A stretch of DNA of 64,000 bases from Ophiosphaerella korrae. Taxonomy: Eukaryota; Ascomycota; Dothideomycetes; Pleosporales; Phaeosphaeriaceae. Where the stretch lies: the NCBI GenBank assembly GCA_028456385.1, contig JALNQF010000194.1:16136-80135 (forward strand). Direction: 5' to 3'. Shown here in pieces: positions 32,741 through 46,721 of this stretch. The notes under the pieces are model-generated. The model was not told the DNA's origin. It searched no databases and saw nothing but the letters and a program-made list of their open reading frames with translations. The first letter of the stretch is position 1, and every line of letters begins with the position of its first letter. Both the position numbers and the translations under genes were made by a program.

Positions 32741-35700
32741 TTATCGTCTGTTATCTCTATTACTATTACTAACATATTCCTCTAGCAGTAGAGCTCTTAC
32801 TATTAAGAGTTAATCTACAGTAACCTCTATTTACTATACTAAAGGTAGCTTAAACTAGTTGCTCTTACACGCTACAAAATCTAAAGGTTAGAATAGACTA
32901 AGGAGAGTTAAACAATTTACTTAGCTTAAGTTAAAGTACTCTCAACTAATCGCTTTATACTGTAAGAAAAGCTCTAAGGTAGGCTTTGTTATCCTCCTAT
33001 TCTATCTATATTCTAACCTTTAGGTAGAGTTATTGCTTACTATACCTACTATTAATAGCTAAGAAAACCCTCCCTTAGCTAACTATAGCTACTTAGGTTA
33101 GCAAGATAACTTAAGTACAGCGACCCCTAGAGGAGATACCTGCAGCAGCTAACTATAAAACAATACTAGCACTAATAGCTAAGGACCTATAGGTAATTAT
33201 ACTAACTTAAGTAATTATCTAAGAAATGCTAAACTTATAGAAGAGGAAAAGCGACTCTAGTATAAAGATTCTAATAATCCTAATAGTAATTAAAAGTAAC
33301 TATAGAGGTAAAATTATCCTTTTACTATTGCCTAAACCTAAGTATAAGTATACTCTTTAACGTTCCTTAGCTATTACGTGTAAGCTAGAGATAAATATTT
33401 TTCTAGGCGGGCTACGTAGTAGCTAAAAAAGGTTAGGTACTTAGGTATAGCTCTTAGCGTCTACACTTAATATATAACTATACCTTAGTCTTTTATTCTA
33501 TAAAAATATAAATAAACTATACTTATAAGCTATATTAAGCTTCTTTCTATTTACTATACTACTTTTTGCTCGCATTATATTACTATATACTCTTATACCT
33601 TTAAGCTAAGGCCTATAGGATCTTACCGCAAGTAAGGCTCTACAAGAGAAGTCCTATATATAAACTTAGGAGAAAATAGTACTATATTAGTATACCCTCT
33701 CTACTAAGTTAGAAAGAAATATTAAATTAGAAGTTTTCTATTAGGCATGTAGAGAAGCTATTAAATTACTAATTACTAACGTTCTATAGAACCTAGTAAT
33801 AAAAAGGGCGATTACTAAAGTAACTATATACTTACTAAAGACTATAGGCTTATTATTCTTATATAAATCTAGAGGCCTTAAGACTAGGCTAAGAGATATT
33901 ACTATCCTATTACTTTAGATACTATCTAATCTACGTAAAAAAGTATACTTAGAGATAAAAGTATACTTAGAAATATAGAGAGAGGGAACTAATTAAGAGT
34001 AGATAGAGCTAGAGCTAGGCTTAGTTATAATCTACTCTAGCGTCTATTACAAAATATTAAATATCCCTTTTATTACTTATATCTCTAATATTACTCTAGT
34101 TACTAAGTAGTAATAGTGCTTTATAGATCTACACCTTATAGTTACTACTATTTAGAATCTACTTCTTCTAACGCTATATAATCTCCTAATTATACAAACC
34201 TATTTTTATTACTAGTACTATTACTAACTATACTTAGAGTTTCTAAAGTAATAACTAGCTCTTACTAGGTATCTATTAATATCTTAGGCGTAAAAAATTA
34301 TCTATCTATTGCTTTAAGCTAACAGCTTTTGTAAGACTAGATATTTCCTAAGCCTACTAATAAGGATAGTTAATAGTTAATTCCTACTATAGGTAGACTA
34401 TTAAGAAGTAAATTCTCGTCCTAGCACTCTTCTTAGATCGCCCTAGGCTTACCTACAATAGGATATACCTATTACTCTATAATCTAACGTTCTTAGAGGT
34501 ATAGAATAATTAGTATTATTAGTTTAGAGCGAAGAGTAGCTTTAACAGTACCCCTAAGCTTAGTTAGTACTAGAATTCTTAGTATCTCTAGGCCTAGCTA
34601 CTACAGCTTATTATAGGATATAGCTTATATAGTACTATTAGGCCTACTACTAAGCTATAAGTCTTAATAATAATCTATAATAATCTTACTATATAGGTTA
34701 GAACTATAGTACTCTAATATATCGTATAGCTCCTAGTTATCGTACTATTATAAATCTATAGTAGTAGTCCTAAGTATTAAATATATCTCTTAATTTAAGC
34801 TTACCTCTATTAATAACTTATTAAACTCCTCGTTTCTTCCTAGAATTTATTAGTTAAGCTATAGTAGTACGTTTATTGCTATACTTGTAGTAGAAATAAA
34901 CTATACCTAATACTTAAGACAAGACTTACTATTATTATATTACGTCTTCTATCTCTTATAAGCCTATTATAAATATATAATCTCGTCCCTTTTAGTACTA
35001 AGAGTTTTACTAAGAGCTAAGTTAAGCAAAGATAGTATCTCCTTTAGAGAGTAGGAGTTAACGTACGTCCTAGATATATAGTATAAACTATATAGACTTA
35101 GCGTAGCTATAGTATATAATCCTAGGAGAAATTATACTATAGGAGAGGATACTTAACTATTTATAATTGTCTCTCTCCTAAATTTAGCTATAGAGTATAA
35201 GCTAATATATTAAATATCTTATAATTTAATATACTATTAATAACCTCTAATTATATATACTTAGAAAGATATAATAATAGATCTACGTATTAATTTAACT
35301 TCTAAAGTATTTCCTAGCTAAGCTAAAGTAAATTAAAGACAAATAAGATCTTTAAACTCTTAGAGATAAATTTAAGACTATATATTAGCTACAAAAGCAA
35401 TATATAGAATACTAAACTTACTTATCTTTTATAAGAATTAGAGTAGTAGTTAATAAAAGCCCTAGATTATATAGCGTAATTAGCTAAAGGACCTCCCCTT
35501 AACTAATATTATTCTTAAAGCTTATATAAAGAGAGTTCTATTCTTTAGTACTTAGCTTTCTATAGCTAGGATAGACTACTTCTAATATTACTTTCTAGTA
35601 GTTTCTCTTAAGAAAGTTAGGGTTAGTCTATTTTAATACCTAAACAAGCTAGTTAAAATAATTTAATAGATTAATTTTATAAAAAAGAATCTAGTATTAA

Positions 35701-36231
35701 TATTAATTGTTATTTAAATCGCGTATTTAACTATAGGACTACTACTTACTTAAGTTAAACTTAGTAGTTCTAAAAAATAAACTTAGATCTTTAAGCTATA
35801 ACTATAAATTTCTCTAGACTCTTTTTATATTTACTTCCTATTTTTTTTTAATTCTCTCTTAGACCTTTTTAACTTCCTTAAAATTTTCTATTAATTCTTT
35901 ATCTAAGATATTTATATTCTTACTAGCTAGGCCTTATTTGTCTATGTTTTATCTAGTTAGTAGAGCCTAGAATATTATTATATTTAAATATACTAAATAA
36001 GTCTATAAGAGATCCTAGTTAGAGACTTTTAGCTCTTTAATTATACCTAGGTAATTTAGAATATATTTTATTTTAATATAAATAGAATCTTAAGTTTAAT
36101 TCTATAGCACCTAAATTCTAGGGCTAGTAAATACAATATACCTAGTAGTTTTCTATATATTTTAATAGAGTTAAGTAAACGCAAAAATACTTAGAGATAG
36201 CTTATTAAGTAGAGAATTACTAAGACTAGGG

Positions 36232-36290
36232 GCTAGAGAAGATAGTTAGCGTGTAGTCTCTAGGACTACACGCTAACTATCTTCTCTAGC
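36232..36290. repeat. 27-bp perfect inverted repeat (hairpin)
   Basis: Arms 36,232-36,258 and 36,264-36,290 are exact complements separated by five bases (TCTAG). The symmetry stops abruptly on both sides. It lies inside the RIP-mutated block, where older repeats differ at many positions. Confidence 0.9.
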
Positions 36291-38249
36291 TCTATCTAGA
36301 TCTCGCTTATATATACTATATATTTCTACTAAGTTACCTTACCCTCTCTATTATTCTAAAAGCCTTAGCGTTCTAAAGCTTAGACGCGAAATATAAGACC
36401 TATAACCTTAGCTCTATTAGCTAAGTAGATAATCTACGTTCTACTACCTTAATTTACTTCTATTAAGAGAACTAATTAGATCCTTCTTAATATATACTAC
36501 TTAGCTTACGCTAGTTAAGTAATTAAAGCTATACTTCTTTAAAAAGTAAATCTTTTTAACAAAAATTAACTAGGGGCTTCTAATAGCGTAGCGCTTCTAA
36601 ATTAAAACCTTAGCTAGTAGTAAGAAAGCCTTAATCTAAGTATTATATAGAGGCTAAGAAGTCTAACTTGTTTACTTTACTACCTTTATTTACTAGCTAC
36701 CTTCCTATAAGACTAGTCTATCTAGTTACCTATATATACGTCCTTTAGCCTAATATAGCTACTATATCCTTATCTCGCTAGTAGTAGTATCCTAGCTATA
36801 TTACCTCTTATCTATAGGCCCCCTACGAAATATTCTCTTCTTAGCGCTTAGCTATCTAAATACTTACGTTAACCTCTAAGTATAAAGTAAAAGTATATAC
36901 CTCCTATTAGCCTATAACTAGTCTAACTATTATAGGTAACTACTAGCTAGATTTATATAGAGGAGTAGTTAGGAGTTTTAGTTACTAAGGAGTTTTAGAC
37001 TAAAATAGAATTAAGCTATATTTAAGTTAATAGAGACGTTTATATTTATATTATAGAGTAGTAAGTTATAAGAGAATTTAGTTTTCTATCTCTAGATTCT
37101 ATTACTTTGTTTACCTTACTATAAAATATCTATTAGTCTAATAGGGCCCTAGCTATAAACGCTACGTATATATCTATATCTATAGAGCAATATAAAATAT
37201 AGAGACTTACTAAGTACTAATTTTAAAAAGTAAGAAGCTTCCCTAAGTAAGCGTACTTACTTAAGATATATTATACACTTCCTCTTATAAGGCTAAGACC
37301 TCTATCCTTTACTAATTACTTTCTTATACGTCTTTTATTACCTACATTCTCTCTAGTATATATCTAATTTATTAGATATTACTACCTTTTAAGCTATATA
37401 TAGCGTTACTTAGTAGTAAGAGAAGTATATTCTTTTTAAATTAGTAGTAATTAGTAAATATAGCGTAAGTAAAATAGCGTTAATCTAGTAGGTGCGTTCT
37501 ATAGTATTTAGTCCTATTCCTTATAGTCTAATAGATATCCTAGTTAGTTAATAGTATATATACTAAGTTATATAATCTTACTAAAGAGGATTAATATAAA
37601 AAGCTATTTATATATAGGACCTAGACGTACGCTATAGAAATTATAGATATAGGGAGTAAAGATACGTATAGGGATAAGATAATAAGAAAAGGTAATAGAT
37701 TTCTTCTAGTCTATAACGTCTATAATTAGTTAACGTTTAAGAAGATACTAGAGCTATATAATAAGATATACAAGGCAAAGGCGCTAGTTAGGGATAATAA
37801 CCTAAGCTCTACCTTACTACCTTTTGCGCTACCTACGCTACCTACTATTATTACTATTACTATTATTAGAAATAGGTATAATAGTCTTAAAGAACGTAAC
37901 GTTACTACTAAAGAGGAAAGAAAGTAAGCTATAAGCTTAAACTATAGATTTGTAGAGACTATAGCTAGGGGCAACGTTAATAATATACTTTAGGATATTA
38001 TTAACTATAGTAAATCGTCTTTATCCTATAATAATTAGAATAAGATAGGTAAAGATAAGTAGAACTAGTAGTCTTATATATTTAGAAGTAAATAGTACTA
38101 TTAAAAAATAAAATTAAAGAGTCTATCTACCTAATTCTTATAATAGATTAGCTTTAGCTTACTAGAAGGTTGTAATAAGGTCTCTAATAAGTATTAGGCG
38201 TTTAAGCTTACGCGCTTATTACTATTAGCTAGATCTAGCTAAAATAATT

Positions 38250-38395
38250 ACTATACTCTTAGTAGGCTTACGCAATAAATTAATTTGCGCAATATAGTAG
38301 ATAAAACTAAGAACTATAATTTAGAATAGTGTAATCCTTTTAGCTATAAGAGAATTAAGAAGTATATAAATAGAGCTTTTAGCCTTACTACGCTA
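38250..38395. repeat. diverged repeat, also at about 46,425-46,505
   Basis: Both places share CAATAAATTAATTT followed, after some tens of bases, by an AGCTATA(A/G)GAGAA-TTAAGAAG stretch and a conserved AGAGCTTTTAGCC. The spacing differs because of small gaps. This is probably the same element family, RIP-mutated independently. Confidence 0.5.
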
Positions 38396-41139
38396 CTACC
38401 TTCTTCTATATCTTATTACTTTGTTACCTTCTATCTACACTATATAGCCTTATTCCTACCTAAGTAGTTTGCTCTAGTCGCTAACCTTAGCTAAAAGATC
38501 TATTTCTAGTAAAGTTAATTACTTTACGCCTACGAATGTATTATACAAATTAAAAGATACTAATTTCTAATATTCCTAATTTGTAGTTTATAAACTATAG
38601 CTACTAACGTGCCTTTAAAACTTCTTCTAACACCTCTTCTAACTCTATTTAATTTAACTATTATTAGAACTATAACTTAGTACTAGAATTAGCATTAGCT
38701 TATTATAAGATAACTTAAGTCTATAGTAGATACTATAGCTAGCTCTATATATAGTTATAAGATAGGATTGTTTAGTATATTATTAGGAGCTTTAGATTAA
38801 GTCGCTACTAAAAGCCTACTACTTTATTCGCCTCTATTAAATAAGTATTTAGAAGTAAGTAATTAGGAATATAATTTTAAGTCGAGTATTTACTAGTACC
38901 TAGGAACCTAAAGTAGCCTTAAGATTACTTACTCTACTATCTTCGCTGCTAGCCTAAACATCCTTAAGCCTACTTACCTCCCTACTAGTCCTTATATACT
39001 TAGAAATATAGAAAGTAATAAGCTTATATAGGCTTCCTTTCTATAGCTATAAAAATAAAATCTTTATATTTTATAGTTTCTCTAAACACGTAGGTCTTAA
39101 AGTATTAAAACTATACTAGAAACTAAGAACGCGCACACCTCTTAAGTAATAGAGCAACCTATATAGTAATACTATTAGGCGTAGTTGTCTTATAGTACTA
39201 GATAGCCTATAAGTAAATATTAGACTAGTTTTAACTAGTAACTTTACTAAACTATAGGATATAGGGGAATATAGCTATATCTTAATTCTAAAAGCTAGAT
39301 ATATAGAAAGTTTTAAAGACAAAGATAGATCTATATATCTAGATAGCAACCTAATATACTAATAGGTGCCCTTTGTATCTCTAGAGGATATACAAGTAAG
39401 AGTAAGTAAGTACCTTAGTTTAGGCTACTCTATTATAAGGACTTAGGTAGAACTTAACGTATCTAAAGTTAGTAGTGCGAAATTAGGGTAGCTTACTAGC
39501 AAGAAATTTTTTATTAGGAAGTTTTACATTTTTACTACTATTAACGCTATAGGCTTTATAGAATAATAAAAGTAGATATACTTTCTTTATAGTATTATTA
39601 GAGCTATTTATAGCTAGCTAATAAATATTAACTCCTAAAATTTTACAACCTACGCAAATAACCCTACTTATATAAATAATACTAATTTTAAAAAGCTACT
39701 TAAAAGTAGAATACTCTATTAAAACTACTATAAATATACTTATAGAAGGTCTAGGTATAAAGTTTTAAACATTATATATAGTGTATAGAGCGCTATATAT
39801 ATTAATAATAGGGATTAAGAATATTAAGGTTTTAAGCTAAGCTATAATAATTCTAGAGAATATATTACTTATATAGTATAATAGACTAGTAGAAGTAAAG
39901 TTTATCCTTCTTATATAGTAAGATAGTAGCTAGAATAGATAGCCTCTATCTAATTCTCTAGGAGGTATACTAACTAGCCTATTTACCTACTACTACCTAG
40001 ATAGATACTTGCGAATTACTATAGAGCTATATTTAGGTTAATAAGTACTTACCTCCTACCTTACTTCAAAACTTACTAAATTTACTTTTCTATCTACTAT
40101 ATCTTATAGTTTGCTTATTTTATACTTCTAGTTAAATTAAGCACTCTTATCGTACCTCTCCTTTATAGTATTATCTCTAGCTACGCCTACGCTTCTTAAT
40201 ATAATTAGTCTAAATACTATTACTATTACTATATACCTAGCAATATTATAAGATTAAAGAAAGATAGCTATACTATAGAATAGCTACTCTTGTCTTTACT
40301 ATTACTAAGATTATATATTCTAAACTAAAGACTAACTCTACAATTATACTATAGAAAAGTATATAGATATACTACCTAGTTAGGCCTATATATAACTCCT
40401 AGCTAATGTAAAAGTAATATAAGTTATAAACTCTTTTTGTAAATTACTCTAATTTATACGCGCAAGAGGGTTATAGCTAACTTTAGGAACTAAGGTATAC
40501 CCTCTCCTTACCTATTAAATAAACGGCCGCCTAGTAGGCTACCTAGTAAGTAGTTAATAGACGTTAACCTTAGTAAAGATTATACTTAGTTGCAATATTC
40601 CCTTAGTTTTTATCCTCTTAAACTAGTAGTTCTTAGTCTCTCCCTAGCAGAGGCTAGTAATAATATCTAAGGATATCTAGCACTTATTCTTTAGCTACCC
40701 TCTAGGCTAATATCCTAGGAGGTATTTGTATTAGAAGTAAAATCTATTTACACCTTGTTAACTACAATTAAAAAGAAGTATATCTAGGTAGATCGTATAC
40801 TAGCTACTCTATAAACTAGTTTAGACAATATTAGGCTAACTAGTAACTATTAGTAAGCACTTAGTGTTCTTTATAAGGCTCTCTTTAGTAAATACACTAA
40901 TTTCTTCTATACGTCGCAATACCTTTTAGCCTTATCTAACTTATAGGGACTAGCTAATAAATATTTAATACTAAATAGAATATAAGAGTATAGGATTTAT
41001 TCTTTTCTCGAATTACTCTATTAATACCTACCTAGAAGTATTGAATTTATACTTACTTTTATTATTTTAGCCTACTAGAGGATCTCTTTAGTTTATAAGA
41101 CTATTCCTACTTTTAAAGATACTTAGATTAAGCGCTTTA

Positions 41140-42180
41140 GTAATTTAGGTTGTTACTAGATAGTAATTAAGGATAAGAGTATTTAGGACTAAGAAACCTA
41201 GGCTAAAGTAGCGCAATCCTAGTATAGTAAGGCTACTAATAAAAACCCTTCTATTAGTTAACTTTACTATTATCTAGCTATCCTAGCTTAACCTAACACG
41301 CTGCAACAGCTATACTACTTTGCCTATTACTTAACCTATATTAAGCTATTCCTAAGTACGTAAGAATCTATTCTTATACTTTTAGATCTAATTCTTAGCT
41401 ACTCTAATACTTCCTACCTAGACGCTTTACTAATTAACACAAGTTTTATCTAGGTTTATAGTATACTATTTAAAAAAATATCTATAGAAAGGTTTAAAGA
41501 TATAAAGGCAACTTTTTAGAGGTAGCTTAATAACTATATTAAACGCGTAGCTATAAAATAGAAAAAGCAAGGCGTTTATATTACTATTATAAACATTATA
41601 GCGCTCTTTAACTATAGCTATAATAGTTCTATTATAAGGTATATCTTTACTATAGAATAAGAAAACCTATAGGTTATTACTAAGATTAAAATCCTAGCTA
41701 AGCTCTAAACCTTAGCGAGTAATTCTACGTTCTTTAAGGCTTACTAGTTAACTATAGAAACTCTTGCTCTAGTCCTCTACTATATTAGTAACAAGAACGT
41801 ACTTCTTTATATCTATATCCTTCTTGCATTCTTTTCTAGACTTGTAGTTAATAAGTATATTATTTGCTAAATTAACAAAGCTCTCTAGGCTAAAATTGTT
41901 TAGTTCTTAAATACGTTACTTAAATCAAGAAATCTAGAGTAGATTATACTTAAGACTATATTCTTTATAGAGCAAGAACACAATTTGCCCCTACCTAAAG
42001 ACTTTCTTATACGTAGTTAAATTTAGAGTTAATAATATTTCCTAGAGAATTAGTTTATATAGGAGCTAGACGAAGAAGATTAAAAACTAGAGTTGTTAAG
42101 TACTATTAAAGTAAGGACTAAAAGGGTCCTTTACCTTAGCTACTACCTTACTACTATAAGTTAACGTTATAGCTATTTAT
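41140..42180 (+). pseudogene. EST1/SMG7-like protein relic (RIP-degraded)
   Basis: One plus-strand frame is collinear for over 300 codons, interrupted only by TAA and TAG. Recognisable steps: a Leu-Gly-x-Tyr start with a Tyr-Ser-Lys-Ala motif near 41,220; then Tyr-Leu-Ala-Ile-Leu-Ala, a stop in place of Arg or Gln, and Pro-Asn-Thr-Leu-Gln-Gln-Leu-Tyr-Tyr near 41,290; Phe-Leu-Ser and Glu-Ser-Ile-Leu near 41,360; a Leu-Pro-Lys-Asp-Phe-Leu-Ile-Arg stretch near 42,000; and a Lys-Arg-Val-Leu-Tyr-Leu segment near 42,130. This order fits the EST1/SMG5-7 DNA/RNA-binding domain (TPR-like, used in telomerase and mRNA-decay factors). Several His codons read as Tyr and Trp or Gln codons as stops, as RIP predicts. 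It cannot be expressed. The assignment is by motif memory, so moderately sure. Confidence 0.6.
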
Positions 42181-42982
42181 TACTACAACCTCCTAAAATA
42201 TATTTTAGTTTAGTCGCTAGATATCGTATAATATAGAGTTTTATACGTTTTCTATTTTCTCTACTAATAGCTTATCTAAATAAACGTATTATTTATATAC
42301 AGCGAACCTAGTATTAATTCTATAAAGGAAGTAAATTTAAACAAACTCTATACTATTTTACTAGAAGTAGGTAAGAAGAAGTATCTACTTAACTAAGTAT
42401 AGTACATCTAGAGAGAGCTATTAAAGTAAGTAATAAGTTCTAAACTAACTTTAAAGGAGCTAGCCTAATTAAAAGTAAGTATCTTTATAGCTAGATAGAA
42501 TAGTAAGCTCGTAGTAAAGAACTTTAAGCGCGAAGATACTAGAAATTACTTGTTAGCTAATCGCAATACTAAAGGAACTAAAAATAGGTGTTAAAAGCTT
42601 AGCCCTAATTTATTCCTCTTAACCTTTAACGCTAACCTATCTATCTACAAGTATTTCTTCTACAAAATACATCTAGTATTATAGTATACTAGCTCGTATC
42701 TTAGTCTTAGATAACAACGTAGCAATATACTTAATTTAATATTATAGCCCTATTATCCTTTGTTAGCCCTAGCTCTATATAGATAATAAGTAGGGCGATA
42801 GTAGGAAGAAGCTAGAGTAGTATATACTACTACAAGCACTCCCTAGCTCTAGCTACTATAGCTATAGCGTCGCTAGTTATAAGTAGTCCTCGAGCTATAT
42901 AGACATCCTATTACCGCCTACTAAGTAAACCTATTTAAGCTCCCTAATTCTAACTAGACACTATAGCTTACTTTATATCCTT

Positions 42983-43290
42983 GCGTAAGCTTTATACTAT
43001 ATATACGCTAATTATTAGTAGATTAGAGATTATATATTAACGTATTAGTAGCGCTTTAAATTACAAATTAACCTAACTCTTTCTCTTTCTATTTACTAAC
43101 TAAGTACTTAGATAGGTAATAGAAATCTATAAGGATAAACCTAAACTCTAGTAGTATATTTTACAATAATATAATCGCTTACTATATTAACATTACTTAA
43201 TATTAGAGTAAGCTATAAGTCCCTTCTAAATAGAGCTTCCTAGAACAACGTTTAGTAGAGCTATTATTCTAGTAGCTCTACTTGCTACCT
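42983..43290. repeat. diverged repeat block A, possible LTR-type sequence
   Basis: This 300-bp block is matched in two pieces further right. Positions 42,983-43,120 correspond to 46,722-46,857, and 43,125-43,290 to 47,690-47,835. In the right-hand copy about 830 bp lie between the two pieces. Each end piece is recognisable over about 140 bp despite RIP-type differences. Just right of the block, a T run followed by AGAGGGGGAGAG (about 43,341-43,353) resembles a polypurine tract. Confidence 0.6.
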
Positions 43291-43889
43291 AAGTGCTACG
43301 TTCTTTATTGCGTATTGCGTCGCAATATAGTAGAGGGTTTTTTTTTAGAGGGGGAGAGTACTGCGTAGAGGTTTAACTTACTAATAATAAAACCTTAGTA
43401 CTTAACTCTATCTCGTAAGCCTACGGTTTCCCTATTTAGTGTGTACGCAAAGAAGAAACAATCTATATACTTTTTTATACCTAATTTGTTCTATCTTACC
43501 TATATATATCTTAAAGCTAGCTTAGAGCTAGAGTAGTAATCCTATAGAGGTCCTTAACTACTAACTATATTATACGCCTTTTTTAGCGCAACAACGTTAA
43601 GAAGAGCTTCTATCTACTTAAAGTTAGCCCTTATTTAACTACTTTCTTACCCTTTAGTTAACTTAACTATAGATATAAAACAAGTATATATACTTATAAC
43701 TATTATACCTAACGCCTTTTACTATTAGTTAAGAGTATTTATTACTATATTTGTGTCCTACCTTATATAAAGATATTCCTTTCTTCTATTATATCTTTAT
43801 CTTTAGCTTCTACTCTAGCTAAACGAGTATGCGATAGGTATAGTATATTCTCTTGTCTTTTTCCTAGGACAATAATAGATAAAGGATCC

Positions 43890-45200
43890 TAATAGTACTA
43901 TCTATAGCTATTACTATTGTAAAGTAAAATATATTAGTAAAGACGCTAATTCTTATAAGAATTACGTCTTAGCTAGTCTTACTTATATATATAATACTAT
44001 TCTATAAAAGAAGGGCCCTAAAGGAAGCTACGTAAAAGTCTTCTTAGAGCTAAGAGAAAACTAAAGGAATACGTAGCTTACTACTAGCCTTACTTATAAA
44101 CTTAGTTTTAATCCTTAACTAGTAGGAACCTTTACTTATATACCTAACCTTCTTTCTAGAGGTTTAATTAATAGCTACGTAGAGTTCTTTTTTACTAATA
44201 TCTACCTATTGCAACTAATTCTTTACTACTAGCGTACCTAAGTAACAATAATAAATATTAAGTACTCTACTAAAGCTTATTATATAATTATAGCTCTCTA
44301 TACCTATATTATAATTTAAGCTAATATACTAGTGCCTTCTAAATTACTCCTACGCTCTAAAATAGCCTAACTCTTTAATATTAGTATAGGTTATATTCTT
44401 GTAGACAAGGCGATCTAGATACGTAGGGGACTTAACTACTTAGAGAATCTATCCTATCTATCTATTTTAACCTCCTAGTTTTTCTACAGCTACTAATTTA
44501 GCCTAAGCAGGGATAATTTAGCTTAGTCTTACTTAAGGTGCGCTATAACTTAAGCCTAGCTTCTTAGTTAGTACAACAAGGAGGTATACAAAAATAATTT
44601 ACTTAACAACTCTTGTAGATAAGTCCTATATTAGCTTCTCTACGTTATAGAAAGGTAATACTTAATACTTATTAAAAAAGGTAATTTACTAGCTAATAGT
44701 ACTTTAAATAGGACTTATACCCTTTGTAAATACTAACTAATCTTTCTATTCCTAACAATTAACCTACCTTCTCTAGACGATATACTAAATAAAATACTAA
44801 TAATATTAGGCCTTAATATAATACTTAACTTTTATAAGCTAGTTAACAATACCTTTATTAACGTGTAGAATAAAGTCTACACGTATATAAACTAGACGTA
44901 GATTATATAATTATAAAATTAGCTTTTAGATACACTACTTTTATATCTTAACTATATAGAAAGCTAAGTAGTAGAGCTACAAGTTACGTAGTAGTAGCTC
45001 TGCGTTATACTCTAGAAATAGTATATAAACTAAGGTTTAATTAGTAGTGTAACTATAGATAGTCTAATAATAGTTATTAAAATATCTAGAGATTTACTCT
45101 CTATAACGTATTAGTTTTCGTAGTAAGTAATAGAAGTCTATAGTATAGGTCTTATAAGTCTTTATAACTCTCTAGTACTATAGGCTAGATTTCTAGTCTC
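43890..45200 (+). pseudogene. Zn2Cys6 fungal transcription factor relic (RIP-degraded)
   Basis: A single plus-strand frame gives the remains of a Zn2Cys6 cluster near 43,905-43,990 (two Cys-like positions preserved, others changed to Tyr or Ser), followed by the basic linker Lys-Lys-Gly-Pro-Lys-Gly-Ser at about 44,008-44,030. About 250 further codons fit the fungal-specific transcription factor domain. They include a Ser-Arg-Asp-Asn-Leu-Ala, stop, Ser-Tyr-Leu-Arg segment near 44,510, then Ala-Ile-Thr, stop and Leu-Leu, then Arg, stop, Val-Leu-Tyr, stop, Leu-Leu near 44,620. Every stop is TAA or TAG and sits where Gln or Trp is expected. The intact gene would have encoded a nuclear regulator, possibly of sugar or secondary metabolism; the target cannot be told. 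Confidence 0.72.
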
Positions 45201-46019
45201 TCTTTAGCTTTAATGCGCGCTTATGCAACCTCTTACTAGCCCTTATTTACCCTCGTATTAGCCTACTGTGTAGCTATATAACTCTAACGCTAATATATAT
45301 ATAGATTAAGAAAATTTTTAATATTACTTACTACTTAACTAATATAGTCGCCTATATTCCCTTATTACCTAATACTTCTATACTTAGTCCTCGAGACTTT
45401 ATTTCTTAATTTCTAACCTTATTCTCCGCACTTTATAGTAGTTAGACCTGTTACCTCTAGCTACTTATTATAAAGGTGTCTAAGCTACTACTTAACTTAC
45501 TACTTTCTTAGCCTATTAACATTCTTACTATAGGTCCTAGCCTTAGCTTTATACTTAATAGTCTTAGAGCGATACCTTTAAATATAGGTAATAAACTATC
45601 ACCCCTAGCAATAGTAACGTTACTATCTTACTTATCTAATATATTAATTAGCTAAATAGCTACGTAAATAGGTACCTAGCTTCTCTTTATTATATCTTAA
45701 TACTTACTACTTTAAGCACTAGCTTCTTATATCAAAGATCTTTTATTATACAAATCGTCTACGCTATATAGTATATATTTATTTATCTTAGCTCCTCTAA
45801 GTTAAACTAGGATACTAGGCCCTTATAACACTACAATCTAGATATAGTCTACACAAGGCTATAGCTACCTAGTGTATATAGTTCCCTTATTATATACCTA
45901 TTACGCTATAGTATAATATTAACTAGTCTTTAATATCTCTAGCACCTAGGTAGCTATAATTACTATAGCCTCTACAACTATATTCTTCTTTACTAGCGTA
46001 CTTAGTAACAATCTACTAA

Positions 46020-46260
46020 TTGTTATTCTCGAACCTACCTTAGTACTCGCCTATACTAACGCAGCTAGGTAAGCTAAGGCTTAATTAGCCTTAAAGCTAT
46101 AAACACTATTAGAGGGAAATACAAACGCTAAGGAGCGAAAATAAGATACTAGAGAGTAAAAACGAGGTGCTAAAACTAGGCCTATAGAGATTAGAGGGTA
46201 ACCTACTAAGCCTTCTTGTCTTCTTTCTATTTAGACATCTATAAGGACTCTAGTAGCGTA
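46020..46260 (+). repeat. diverged direct repeat, second copy at about 47,480-47,720
   Basis: Both copies read, in the plus frame, Glu-Pro-Thr-Leu-Val-Leu, then an Ala/Lys stretch with stops at Gln positions, then Leu-Ala-Leu-Lys-Leu and Leu-Leu-Glu-Gly-Asn followed by a charged coiled-coil-like tail. They are about 1.45 kb apart. They look like two copies of the same coding segment of an element, independently hit by RIP. Confidence 0.6.
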
Positions 46261-46721
46261 TTTTACTACTTACTATTGTGTAGCTAGGTAATATTTATAG
46301 TTTAATTAAAGTAGCCTACTAATTAGAGGTATTTACTCCTAGGGCCCCTATTTTAAGTAAACCAAGAAGGTCTTATAAGTTATAGCCGCGATTTATTCTC
46401 TATTTACTATACGAAGCTTATACAATAAATTAATTTAGACGTAACTATACCCTTAGCTATAGGAGAACTAAGAAGCATTAAATAGAGCTTTTAGCCCTAC
46501 TCTTTATAGTATTTAGCTCTAGAGCTAGGGTAAAATAAAGTTAGGGTAATAGTTAGAGCTATTTATAGTTAGCTAAGAAAAGTTACCTATCTTCCCTTTA
46601 CCTATTACTCTACGCATTTTTAAATATTACCTAGTATTCCTATACTAAATTGTCGTTAAAGTAGTTCTACTATTACCTTACTTATTATCTATACTAAACG
46701 CTCTAACCTACTCCCTAACGT

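Noticed and set aside
43330..43360. Naming a specific LTR retrotransposon from the purine-rich tract
   Set aside because: The tract is suggestive, but no integrase or reverse transcriptase motif could be placed next to it with confidence.
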